Of a stretch of 64,000 bases of DNA, positions 25,913 to 33,122 are shown one piece after another; the first letter of the stretch is position 1; each line of letters opens with the position of its first letter. The position numbers and the translations under genes are program-made. Source of the stretch: Monoglobus pectinilyticus (lineage in GTDB: Bacteria > Bacillota > Clostridia > Monoglobales > Monoglobaceae); NCBI RefSeq assembly GCF_002874775.1, contig NZ_CP020991.1, positions 1,245,225 through 1,309,224 on the forward strand, read 5' to 3'. The notes under the pieces were generated by a model. It saw only the letters and a program-made list of their open reading frames with translations, did no database searches and was not told the DNA's origin.

Positions 25913-26158
25913 TTAGTTAACTGTGTTTAAAACATATCTGGAAAAAATCTCGTTAAAGTTTTCTTTGGTCACTCCGCTGATAACCTGGTCGTCAACCTTG
26001 ATGCTGACCCCGTCGCCGCAGTGGCCGAGGCAGAATGCAGCGGACATACCGACCGTTTCATCCAGTCCGTTTTCTTTGAGGGCGTCTTTCATAAGGTTAA
26101 TAATATCGTAGGAGCCGCGGAGATGGCAGGAGCTTCCTATGCAAACTTTGATATCCAT
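25913..26158 (-). CDS. NuoE-like [2Fe-2S] thioredoxin-fold ferredoxin
   Basis: This 81-residue protein has the thioredoxin-like [2Fe-2S] pattern: CIGSSCHLRGS near residues 6-16, then AFCLGHCGDGVSIKVDD at 42-58, giving four cysteines (6, 11, 43, 47). Such small subunits often accompany [FeFe]-hydrogenases and move electrons. The open frame continues upstream through a tRNA-Pro gene, but AAGGAG lies just ahead of the ATG at 26158, which is the start. It is the first gene of the hydrogenase operon. Confidence 0.88.
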   Translation of the reverse strand: MDIKVCIGSSCHLRGSYDIINLMKDALKENGLDETVGMSAAFCLGHCGDGVSIKVDDQVISGVTKENFNEIFSRYVLNTVN

Positions 26159-26249
26159 TATGTACTCCTTTCGGGCGGATAATATTCCGAAAATAATTAT
26201 CGCCAAAAATATAGAGCCGGCAAAAATCCGCTCTGTTTCATATACCTTG

Positions 26250-26278
26250 ATTATAAAGGAAACACGGTATATTGTCAA
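26250..26278 (-). promoter_or_regulatory. Consensus promoter of the hydrogenase operon
   Basis: On the minus strand TTGACA (26278-26273) and TATAAT (26255-26250) are 17 bases apart. The leader is about 85 bases. I see no clear Rex-type operator. Confidence 0.88.
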
Positions 26279-26402
26279 TGATTTAACAACTATATTTTTA
26301 TAAAATTTATGGAAAATTAGGATAAAGAAAAGGTAAGATAATTTTGGGCAAAATAAAAACGCCGCAGACCACGCACCTCTCGTAATCCACAGCGTTTCCT
26401 TA

Positions 26403-26479
26403 TGGTCGGGGTGACAGGATTCGAACCTGCGGCCCCTTGGTCCCAAACCAAGTGCGCTACCAAACTGCGCCACACCCCG
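26403..26479 (-). tRNA. tRNA-Pro (anticodon TGG)
   Basis: This 77-nt tRNA has an encoded CCA end. The acceptor pairs CGGGGTG with CACCCCG, the anticodon loop TTTGGGA carries TGG, and the T-arm contains GGTTCGAATCC. Confidence 0.96.
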
Positions 26480-26678
26480 ACAGAACTTGTACATTATATA
26501 TCTTTAATCGGGATTTGTCAAGTATTTTATCAAAATTTTTTGAAAAAATTTTAAGTAAAATTGATTTTTTTCTTTATTGCTAAAAAAATTTTATGCGTAC
26601 GTTTATGTAACGTTAGATTTTAAAAAATTTGTGTTACTATTTATAAAAGCTAAAGATTACTTATAGGGAGTTTAAATA

Positions 26679-26975
26679 ATGCATAAAGAAGTTCAGTTTA
26701 AGAATCGGGATAAATTTGTTGAATTAGGTATAATTATATCGGCAATAAGGAAGTCAAAAGGAATGACACAGAGAGAACTTGCGGAAAAGGCTCTTATCAG
26801 CCGTTCGCATTTAAGCAATATAGAAGCACCTAATATTATTAGTTCGTTCGCTTTGGAAACGTTGTTTAATATTGCGGATGCGTTGGAAATAAGCGCAGGG
26901 GATTTGCTTAATATTAAACTTCCGTCTCCTCAATATATTAATGAGGATAGTGAATTTGATAATGATAAATATTAA
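26679..26975 (+). CDS. XRE-family DNA-binding regulator
   Basis: This 98-residue protein has a Cro/C1-type helix-turn-helix over residues 15-75: IISAIRKSKGMTQRELAEKA, then LISRSHLSNIEAP and LFNIADALEISAGDLL. An acidic C-terminal tail follows. AGGGAG lies ten bases before the ATG. It is the first gene of an accessory patch of repeats and small regulators. Its target is not evident. Confidence 0.85.
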   Translation: MHKEVQFKNRDKFVELGIIISAIRKSKGMTQRELAEKALISRSHLSNIEAPNIISSFALETLFNIADALEISAGDLLNIKLPSPQYINEDSEFDNDKY

Positions 26976-27017
26976 TTCTTTATACAATAGTAATTTTATT
27001 CAGTTATTTTTAACTAT

Positions 27018-27403
27018 GTATATGACCCCATATAAAAAATTTTATTATTACATAATAGGGTGTTTGAACCATTTCTTTTTCTCGCAAGAAAAAGAAACGC
27101 TTCACCAAAGAAAAAGTGCTTGCTCGCTTAGGTCGCCTAACGGCTCCAAGGGGCGCTCGCCCCCGCTAATTTCTTTTGCGCTCTACGCACAAAAGAAAAA
27201 GCCCTGTAACTTTCCCGTTGACTTTGTGTGCTACCGTGAAAAAAGATATTCCGAGTTCATATTTATTTCTTATCAAAAAAACTGAGTTTTAGTTTAAATT
27301 ATTACACAAAAAAGCAGGTTTTTAAGTGAACATCGGTAGGGCGCATTTATGCGCCGCGTAAGGTGAGCCAACATCTGAACACGCAGTGTTCAATATATAA
27401 TAT
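27018..27403 (+). repeat. 385-bp direct repeat, copy 1, with several hairpins
   Basis: It starts at TATATGACCCCATAT and ends with GCAGTGTTCAATATATAAT. In order it has a pyrimidine/purine hairpin (27071-27096), a block with GGGGCGCTCGCCCC, a variable hairpin (27170-27198, TTTCTTTTG pairing with CAAAAGAAA) and CCCGTTGACTTTGTGT. It ends with the dispersed element CATCGGTAGG, a GGCGCAT-TT-ATGCGCC stem-loop (27340-27355), GCGTAAGGTGAGC and a GAACAC-GCA-GTGTTC hairpin. A 114-codon frame inside (26941-27285) is not credible as a gene. Confidence 0.85.
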
Positions 27404-27459
27404 AAAATATTTTGTTTATTAAGGTTAATTATAAAAATTGTATTAGGAGATGAAAAATA

Positions 27460-27681
27460 ATGATGAAAACACGTCTGAAAGATTTACGTATTTCCGCAGG
27501 TCTTACACAAAAGGAAGTTGCAAACGCATTCGGTTTAAAAACTGTCACTTATTCTCGTTATGAAAATGGTGTACATAAAATTCCAGTAAAAGTAATATTA
27601 AATATTGCAGACTTTTATGATACATCTGTTGATTACATTTTGTATCGTACTGATGATTCTAAACCATACCCAATTAATTAA
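27460..27681 (+). CDS. XRE-family DNA-binding regulator, small
   Basis: This 73-residue protein is one Cro/C1 helix-turn-helix: LKDLRISAGLTQKEVANAFG, TVTYSRYENGVHKIP, and VILNIADFYDTSVDYILYR. AGGAG lies ten bases before a doubled ATG (27460 or 27463). It sits between the two 385-bp direct repeats and may have moved with them. Confidence 0.85.
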   Translation: MMKTRLKDLRISAGLTQKEVANAFGLKTVTYSRYENGVHKIPVKVILNIADFYDTSVDYILYRTDDSKPYPIN

Positions 27682-27711
27682 GTATAAAATATTATTAATA
27701 AATTAAATTAT

Positions 27712-27917
27712 AAATTGCAAAAATTGAAGGAGGTTTGACCCAAAGTGAGTTAGCCACTAAAATGCAAATTATGAATGTTAATATTGACCAGCAAATGATT
27801 AGTAAGATAGAGAATAATGATAGAATAGTAACAGACTATGAATTAGCGTGTTTCTGTATTATTTTAAAGATTGACGAAAAGAAGCTATTGAAAGATTTCT
27901 ATGATAGTTTAGATTAG
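27712..27917 (+). pseudogene. Decayed XRE-like regulator
   Basis: The frame reading GLTQSELATKMQI, IDQQMISKIENNDRIVTDYELACF and LKIDEKKLLKDF is clearly the second half of a helix-turn-helix protein. The expected first helix (like KLQKLKE) appears just upstream but in another frame, implying a one- or two-base indel near 27731. No proper start remains: a TTG at 27735 is only one base from GGAGG. I regard it as a frameshifted remnant, although expression from the TTG cannot be excluded. Confidence 0.6.
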
Positions 27918-27923
27918 TTTTTT

Positions 27924-28308
27924 TGTATATGACCCCATATAATATTTATAATTTTACTTATAATAGGTGTTTGAACCATTTCTTTTTCTCGTAAGAAAAA
28001 GAAACGCTTCACCAAAGAAAAAGTACTGCTCGCTTAGGTCGCCTACGGCTCCAAGGGGCGCTCGCCCCCGCTCATTTCACCATGAAGCATGGCTTCATGA
28101 TGAAAAAAGCCCTGTAATTTTCCCGTTGACTTTGTGTTCTACCGTGAAAAAAGACGCTCCGAGTTCCAATTGATTTACTTATCAAAAAACTGAGTTTTAT
28201 TTAATTATTACACAAAAAAGCAGGTTTTTCAGTGAACATCGGTAGGGCGCATTTATGCGCCGCGTTAGGTGAGCCAACATCTGAACACGCAGTGTTCAAT
28301 ATATAATT
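27924..28308 (+). repeat. 385-bp direct repeat, copy 2
   Basis: It matches copy 1 (27018-27403) nearly throughout. The striking difference is the variable hairpin: TTTCA / TGAAA and ATGAAGC / GCTTCAT (28076-28106) replace the unrelated stem of copy 1. Pairing is kept while sequence is not. The tail carries CATCGGTAGG (28238-28247), the same GGCGCAT stem and GCGTTAGGTGAGC. Confidence 0.85.
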
Positions 28309-28333
28309 AACAATTTATAAATAAAAAACAATC

Positions 28334-28362
28334 TTGACAAACAAAGAAAAAGAGAATATAAT
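28334..28362 (+). promoter_or_regulatory. Perfect consensus promoter of the antitoxin RNA
   Basis: TTGACA (28334-28339) and TATAAT (28357-28362) are separated by exactly 17 bases. No protein is encoded downstream on this strand, which points to an RNA product. Confidence 0.85.
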
Positions 28363-28368
28363 AAAAGC

Positions 28369-28455
28369 AGATAAAAGGTAACCGTTAAACGGTTGTCATA
28401 GTGGTTTATAAATTATATGACCGTCCTATGCCGAGGGCGGTCATATTGCTTTTGT
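28369..28455 (+). ncRNA. Probable antisense RNA antitoxin
   Basis: The predicted transcript starts near 28369 and should end at the hairpin 28415-28427 / 28434-28446, followed by TTGCTTTT. It contains a short palindrome AACCGTT-A-AACGGTT near its 5' end. Its 3' end is complementary to the last codons and terminator of the toxin gene on the other strand, the usual arrangement of type I toxin-antitoxin loci. Function is inferred from layout alone. Confidence 0.6.
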
Positions 28456-28515
28456 AGTGACTATTATAAAAAATATTATAATAGATACAAATACTTTAAT
28501 TAAGTATTTCCACAT
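28441..28515 (-). CDS. 24-residue hydrophobic peptide, probable type I toxin
   Basis: The peptide begins MWKYLIKVFVSIII, continues with a run of F, I and V, and ends TTKAI: one membrane-spanning helix with Lys at 3, 7 and 22. AAAGGAGGT lies seven bases before the ATG, so the frame is very likely translated. The gene has a consensus-like promoter (28597-28625) and a 5' leader with a TGCTGT/ACAGCA hairpin just before the ribosome binding site. An opposing transcript overlaps its 3' end. I do not recognise the peptide as a named toxin family; membrane disruption is inferred from its form. Confidence 0.65.
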   Translation of the reverse strand: MWKYLIKVFVSIIIFFIIVTTKAI

Positions 28516-28596
28516 AAGCGACACCTCCTTTCTGCTGTAAGTAACAGCATATGGAGATGACAACCGTCCTACAATTCCCTTTTACCTGCTAAAAAC

Positions 28597-28625
28597 ATTA
28601 TATGGGAAATATCGAATAAAGTCAA
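28597..28625 (-). promoter_or_regulatory. Promoter of the small hydrophobic peptide gene
   Basis: On the minus strand TTGACT (28625-28620) and TATAAT (28602-28597) are 17 bases apart. The first transcribed bases resemble those of the opposing antitoxin RNA (AGCAGRTAAAAGG, later ACGGTTGTCAT). Confidence 0.8.
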
Positions 28626-28667
28626 ATTAAAAATTCTTTACATAAATTCACATTTTTTATAACTACC

Positions 28668-28925
28668 TTGACAAATGAAGAAAAAGATACTATAATAAAA
28701 ACACTTTAAAGGAAGCTCTCTTCGACAGGCTCAGAGTCTGCTTTGAACCCGCAAGCAAGCTTGCTGATTAAAGATAAAAGGTAACCGTTTAACGGTTGTC
28801 ACAGAAATAAGTAATATTGCTTTTATAGTGACTATTATAATAAATGTTATAATAGATATAACCGTCCGTGCCAAGGTCAGTTATATTGCTTTTATGGACA
28901 CTATTATAAAAAATATTATAATAGT
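28668..28925. pseudogene. Two decayed copies of the toxin-antitoxin cassette
   Basis: A second perfect promoter (TTGACA 28668-28673, TATAAT 28691-28696, plus strand) precedes an insertion and then GATAAAAGGTAACCGTTTAACGGTTGTCAC, split here as GATAAAAGGTAACC and GTTTAACGGTTGTCAC, matching the antitoxin start. Two stretches (28812-28857 and 28881-28924) match the 3' half of the toxin gene, separated by a degenerate terminator hairpin (28858-28884). Neither toxin copy has a start codon or ribosome binding site, so at most the RNA part still works. Confidence 0.65.
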
Positions 28926-28961
28926 AAAAAGATAGGAAGAATTGCTCTTCCTATCTTTTTT
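28926..28961 (-). terminator. Bidirectional terminator of the carboxypeptidase gene
   Basis: AAAAAGATAGGAAGA pairs with TCTTCCTATCTTTTT around ATTGC, giving T-runs on either strand. Confidence 0.9.
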
Positions 28962-28962
28962 A

Positions 28963-30327
28963 TTAATATCTTGTAACCACTACTGTTATGTTGTACTTCT
29001 CGTTCCAAACCACTGTTCCCATATGCCAAAGCTCATCTATTGATATAGCTCCGCTTCCGTTTATATCAAAGGTTCTTTCTGCATAAACTCCTGGGTCGTC
29101 AGGGCCGTTCTTAAGCAGTATGTTAGCCGGCTCCCAATCGCTGAGCTCCAGTTTCTCCTCATCGTCATACTGTGACTGCTCTCCGTAATTCGGTCCCGCC
29201 GTCAAATCCTTGTCAACATTGTTTACTATTGTGACGGTGTCTGTGGCTAAATCATAGCTCACATCAAATCCATAATCTTTTAAATCCCTGAGCATTACAA
29301 CAGCACAGTCCTGATAATTCGTTTCAGCTGTTCCATAGTGAATAAATGTCGGTATTTCCCAATCGTTGATGAAACATCTCAGGTCGGTCGCTACTATGTA
29401 ATCCTTAGGCGTGCTGTCAAAATATGTCTGACCGTTGGCCGCTCTGCTTGACAGCAAGTCCCAGCTGTAGTCCATCATCTTTATCGTGTCAACATAACGC
29501 ATGTTTGTTGAACTCTCACCCATTACAACCGATACAAGACGCTTTCCGTTTCTTACCGCCGTTCCGGTAAAACAGCATCCTGCGGCTGAGGTCGTTCCTG
29601 TTTTTAAGCCGTCCGCACCCTCATATTCGTATGCTCCGCCCGGAAGCATTTTGTTTGTCGGATAATATGTATAACCACGGAAGTTAAGAAATGTCAAACT
29701 CGTATAATTTAATACATCGGGATAGTCGCTTATAAGCCTGTTGGCTACTGTTGCCATTCCTCTCGGCGATATTTTGTTTCTGCTCGACACTCCGGTGCAG
29801 TCAACAAAATAACCGTTAACGCCCCACGCTGATAACCAATTGTTCATCTCATCAACAAAATTCGCTTCGCTTCCGCATAAATAATCACCGATTGCCATAA
29901 CCGCCGCGTTTGCTGAAACAACACATATCGCCCCCAAAAGTTCGTCTACGCTGTAAGTGGCACCGGCATCCAGGTACACATTTGAATATCCCGGGTCTCT
30001 TGAATAATTAGCCAGGGCACGCCCTACGGGTATTTGTGTGTCTTTTGAAAGGCTTCCGTCTGCCAAATGACTGTATATTACATATAAAGATAAAATCTTA
30101 GTCATGCTTGCCGGCGGTATCGGTGTGTCAGGATTATGTACGAATAATGCTTCACCTGTTTCGGAATCCAATACAAATGCTCCGCGGGCAGATATACTTA
30201 CCGCATAAGCTGAAACGGAGCTTAACAGCACAGTTAACGCTATTGTCAGCGGCAGAAAACACCTCAGTATTTTTGCGGCAAAACTTTTCTTTACACTGGT
30301 TGATTTATAATTCAAAACTTTATGCAC
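28963..30327 (-). CDS. D-alanyl-D-alanine carboxypeptidase (peptidase S11)
   Basis: This 454-residue secreted penicillin-binding enzyme trims the terminal D-Ala of peptidoglycan stem peptides. A signal peptide ends near ALTVLLSSVSAYA. Catalytic motifs are ASMTK (Ser74, Lys77), SAN and LKTGTT. Beyond the catalytic domain, a second domain of about 150 residues ends in FDINGSGAISIDELWHM, a single calcium-loop/dockerin-like motif unusual for this family. The GTG at 30327 overlaps its GAGGGG; a TTG at 30315, 11 bases after it, is an alternative start. Confidence 0.9.
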   Translation of the reverse strand: MHKVLNYKSTSVKKSFAAKILRCFLPLTIALTVLLSSVSAYAVSISARGAFVLDSETGEALFVHNPDTPIPPASMTKILSLYVIYSHLADGSLSKDTQIPVGRALANYSRDPGYSNVYLDAGATYSVDELLGAICVVSANAAVMAIGDYLCGSEANFVDEMNNWLSAWGVNGYFVDCTGVSSRNKISPRGMATVANRLISDYPDVLNYTSLTFLNFRGYTYYPTNKMLPGGAYEYEGADGLKTGTTSAAGCCFTGTAVRNGKRLVSVVMGESSTNMRYVDTIKMMDYSWDLLSSRAANGQTYFDSTPKDYIVATDLRCFINDWEIPTFIHYGTAETNYQDCAVVMLRDLKDYGFDVSYDLATDTVTIVNNVDKDLTAGPNYGEQSQYDDEEKLELSDWEPANILLKNGPDDPGVYAERTFDINGSGAISIDELWHMGTVVWNEKYNITVVVTRY

Positions 30328-30357
30328 CCCTCAAATTGTAATCTTAATGTAACACAA

Positions 30358-30371
30358 TTGTAACATTACAA
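30358..30371. promoter_or_regulatory. Inverted repeat at the carboxypeptidase start site
   Basis: TTGTAA-CA-TTACAA lies at the expected transcription start of the promoter at 30378-30406. This is a likely operator for an unidentified regulator. Confidence 0.45.
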
Positions 30372-30377
30372 GTTAAG

Positions 30378-30406
30378 AGTATACAACATATCCCGGTATA
30401 TGTCAA
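30378..30406 (-). promoter_or_regulatory. Promoter of the carboxypeptidase gene
   Basis: On the minus strand TTGACA (30406-30401) and TATACT (30383-30378) are 17 bases apart. Confidence 0.85.
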
Positions 30407-30957
30407 GATAATTGGTTCCTAAATAAGCAAATTTTGTATAAATAGTCTGCTGAAATAGGTGCGGGAGCGTAAGTATTTTGGGCGTTTCTATAAAATATTA
30501 ACAGTTTGTAAATAATTCGAATAAACCATAATGATTATAAAAACATCAAAAAGGGCAGTAAAAAAGCAAAGCCGTGATAGCAAATCACACAAAGGAAACT
30601 CTATGACTACGCAAAAACAGCGCTGTCCTCAGACTTTTAGCCATTAAAAGAGCACTGTTTTTGTGTAATAAATTTGGAAAAATAACTTTTTACAGTATCT
30701 GTGTCTAGCGAAAAGCGGTTTTGAGAAAAAAGGTTATAAAACAAAGTAAGCGTACTCAGACGAATGACCATTGCTGAACTGAGAAATGGTTAGGAAACGC
30801 TGTTTGTTCTTCTTGAGACTGCAAAGCTGCTATTTACTCCTATAGATTGTCAAAAGCATTGGCATTTGTGAATATTGTTAAACGCTTCATACTTTATTGA
30901 TAGTTTAAATGATATGTTTAGCATACCTTGAGTGTAACGAAAATTAGGTGTTTTATT
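30407..30957. other. Intergenic region with a long imperfect hairpin
   Basis: No gene is visible. A GTGAT-AGCAA-ATCAC hairpin (30573-30587) and a 13-bp inverted repeat with one mismatch (30612-30624 with 30651-30663, ending in T-rich sequence) suggest a terminated small RNA or a remnant. I found no promoter to support a transcript. Confidence 0.4.
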
Positions 30958-31057
30958 CCTTTCAGCAAAATTTTGCTTTGATTTTACTGTAAAAAATCAT
31001 CGTTCCGCCTTTTGAGTTCGGCGGCAATGAAACAGAATTTTGCTGAAAGGGTTTATT
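30952..31057. mobile_element. Possible 93-bp MITE-like element
   Basis: Perfect 15-bp inverted ends (30958-30972, CCTTTCAGCAAAATT, with 31036-31050) enclose a nested CCGCC/GGCGG palindrome (31005-31009 with 31020-31024). The sequence TTTATT occurs on both sides (30952-30957 and 31052-31057), as a target duplication would. It encodes nothing. Confidence 0.55.
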
Positions 31058-31103
31058 GCCAGTCTTAAGATATGTTTGGGATATCCCTAGATATAATTCT
31101 AAT

Positions 31104-31508
31104 TTATTTAGTCTCTAAAGCGTTTTGCAAATCGGATATATACTTTTTTTGGAACCGCTTTAAATATGGTTTGGCAAGAAGTTTCATCATAGATTTTTTC
31201 GGCTCAACGGCTTCTGTAAAACATACCTCTGTTTTTCCGCCGTCTTTTTCGGTGAATATTCCTATCCAGTGCCCTGATAGATTGCCGTTCTCCATGTTTA
31301 GTTCATATCTTTTATATGGTTTAAATTCTGTTATTTCAAAGGTTGTGGCGTATCCGCTTTTATCAAATTCGACAAATCTTTCGCCCTCTTTCATAACCGT
31401 GAGTTTGCTCAGGTCGCTGCGCCAGCTGTAGTTTTCAAGAGAAGTTACTATATCCCATACTGTTTTTATTTCAAAATCAAGCACTGTTGATTGTGTTACC
31501 TCAATCAT
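31104..31508 (-). CDS. SRPBCC-family protein
   Basis: This 134-residue protein has the START/SRPBCC pattern: an opening strand IEVTQSTVLDFEIKTVWDIV with helix, LENYSWRSDLSKLTVM, a beta-sheet core with FEITEFKPYKRYELN and HWIGIFTEKDGG, and a long C-terminal helix LLAKPYLKRFQKKYISDL. Members bind hydrophobic ligands; many short bacterial ones have unknown roles. It starts six bases after the NlpC-like gene and is probably cotranscribed. Confidence 0.8.
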   Translation of the reverse strand: MIEVTQSTVLDFEIKTVWDIVTSLENYSWRSDLSKLTVMKEGERFVEFDKSGYATTFEITEFKPYKRYELNMENGNLSGHWIGIFTEKDGGKTEVCFTEAVEPKKSMMKLLAKPYLKRFQKKYISDLQNALETK

Positions 31509-31514
31509 TTTGTA

Positions 31515-32222
31515 TCATCCTTTGCGCAAAATTATTTCTAATATCTCTCCGGGAGTTTTTAAATATAATTCATCAGTGTCGGGCATTATTTCAGGATACC
31601 AACGAAATCTTGAAAAGTCAGTTAAATAACTCATACCGCGACGGCAGTTCGAAAATTTTTTATACCACTCCGGAAAGCATTTTTGAGTGTACTTTTTAGC
31701 CAATTCTACGGCACAGCTGCAATAAAGCCCTGATTTTGCCGGTGTTCCGCATATTTGAACTCCGGGCGGGCTGGAATGAACAAATAATATGCTTCCGTCG
31801 GTACACTCTCCTATTACTATGTAAACATGGTCGTTTGAAGTCATTATATCGCCGGGTTTGACCTCTGAAAATTCTTTTGAGTGTTTACCGAGACCCATTT
31901 CAGCAAATAATTTCCCCTGGTTTTTTGCGTTTGTAACATAGTCTGAGCCTGCGCCGTTTTTATCTTCAAAAAAGTTATACATAACCCAGCCTACATATCC
32001 GCTGCAATCCAGCCCGTTTCTATGCTCATATCTGTGTTCTTTATAATCGTAATCGCTGCCTTGTGACATAAAGAATTTTTTCCAATTTGGGTTTACTCCA
32101 ATTATTTTGGCGTCCTTTCCGGCGCCGCTGTCCTCGCTGTTCCAGCCGCCGCCCCATATATACATCGTGGAACCGACAGGCTCCATTGCGGTTCGCAGAA
32201 AATCTGTTAAGCTTTTATTCAT
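31515..32222 (-). CDS. NlpC/P60-type (C40) peptidase-like protein without signal peptide
   Basis: This 235-residue protein carries the catalytic pattern of NlpC/P60 cysteine peptidases: Cys in GLDCSGYVGWVMYN, His in TSNDHVYIVIG and a second polar His in FVHSSP. These enzymes usually cleave cell-wall peptides outside the cell, yet no signal peptide or wall-binding domain is present, so it may act inside or use another substrate. GAGGTG precedes the ATG. It is paired with the SRPBCC gene. Confidence 0.82.
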   Translation of the reverse strand: MNKSLTDFLRTAMEPVGSTMYIWGGGWNSEDSGAGKDAKIIGVNPNWKKFFMSQGSDYDYKEHRYEHRNGLDCSGYVGWVMYNFFEDKNGAGSDYVTNAKNQGKLFAEMGLGKHSKEFSEVKPGDIMTSNDHVYIVIGECTDGSILFVHSSPPGVQICGTPAKSGLYCSCAVELAKKYTQKCFPEWYKKFSNCRRGMSYLTDFSRFRWYPEIMPDTDELYLKTPGEILEIILRKG

Positions 32223-32381
32223 ATCCGCACCTCTGAATTACTTTATATTCAGAAAAATATGCCGGCGGCTGATGTAATATTCCAAGAAATAATAATCAGG
32301 GAATAAAATTCTGAGAAACAGTATGCCGAGAGTAATAATTAGGGAAAACATTCTGAGAACAATATTATAGGAAATAGTATT

Positions 32382-32822
32382 TTACTGTTTCTTCTCTAAA
32401 GCCATTATTTTTTCTACACGTCTGCTGTGGCGTCCGCCTAAGTGTTTTGAATCAAAATATGCTTTTACAATTTCCAATGCTAAACCGGGTCCGGTTATCC
32501 TCTCGCCTAAACATATTATCTGGGCGTCATTGTGTTCCTTTGCCATTTTTGCTGAAAACACGTCAGTTACATGAGCCGCTCTTATCCCGTCTATTTTGTT
32601 TGCGGCAATGCTCATTCCTATACCGGTTCCGCAGACCAATACTCCTGAAGAGCACTCGCCGTTTAGAATACCGCCGCATACAATTTCCGCTATATCAGGG
32701 TAATCTGCAGGAACGTCTTTTTGAGTTCCATAATCTTTGTACTCTATGCCGTTTTCGTCAAAATATTCTTTTATAGTATCTTTAAGCGCCACGCCTCCGT
32801 GGTCACTGCCTATAGCTATCAT
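32382..32822 (-). CDS. rpiB: Ribose-5-phosphate isomerase B
   Basis: This 146-residue enzyme of the pentose phosphate pathway interconverts ribose 5-phosphate and ribulose 5-phosphate. Family marks are IGSDHGGVALKD at the start, the active-site Cys in LVCGTGIGMSIAANK, and EHNDAQIICLGERITG. The catalytic His lies in GGRHSRRV. GGAGG precedes the ATG. The gap 32223-32381 downstream holds only imperfect AT-rich repeats of an ATTCTGAGAA type. Confidence 0.94.
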   Translation of the reverse strand: MIAIGSDHGGVALKDTIKEYFDENGIEYKDYGTQKDVPADYPDIAEIVCGGILNGECSSGVLVCGTGIGMSIAANKIDGIRAAHVTDVFSAKMAKEHNDAQIICLGERITGPGLALEIVKAYFDSKHLGGRHSRRVEKIMALEKKQ

Positions 32823-32861
32823 AACAAAGCCTCCTTAACAGCATTATTTTCTATATACTTG

Positions 32862-32890
32862 ATTATATCATAAGCATATTTTAATCACAA
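32862..32890 (-). promoter_or_regulatory. Promoter of rpiB
   Basis: On the minus strand TTGTGA (32890-32885) and TATAAT (32867-32862) are 17 bases apart. Confidence 0.75.
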
Positions 32891-33122
32891 GACAAAAGTA
32901 TTAACAAATATATTTATTTTTCGAAATTCGTTTAATGAATCAGCATAATCCAAAAAAATTTACATATAATTAACTAATAATACAAGAATTTTCTAATAAA
33001 TTAATGTATACTATATATGAAAACTTAAAAAATAAAATAAGTACGCTTGTCCGTTTTATTGTACACCTAACCTGTTATAATAATAGCATAGAGTAAGGAT
33101 AGAACCAGAAAGGAGTAATAAT

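Noticed and set aside
26159-26494. N-terminal extension of the small [2Fe-2S] protein through the tRNA-Pro region
   Set aside because: It translates the tRNA gene and a promoter; a good ribosome binding site precedes the internal ATG at 26158.
26941-27285. 114-codon plus-strand frame
   Set aside because: It spans the hairpin-rich direct repeat and is not kept in the second copy.
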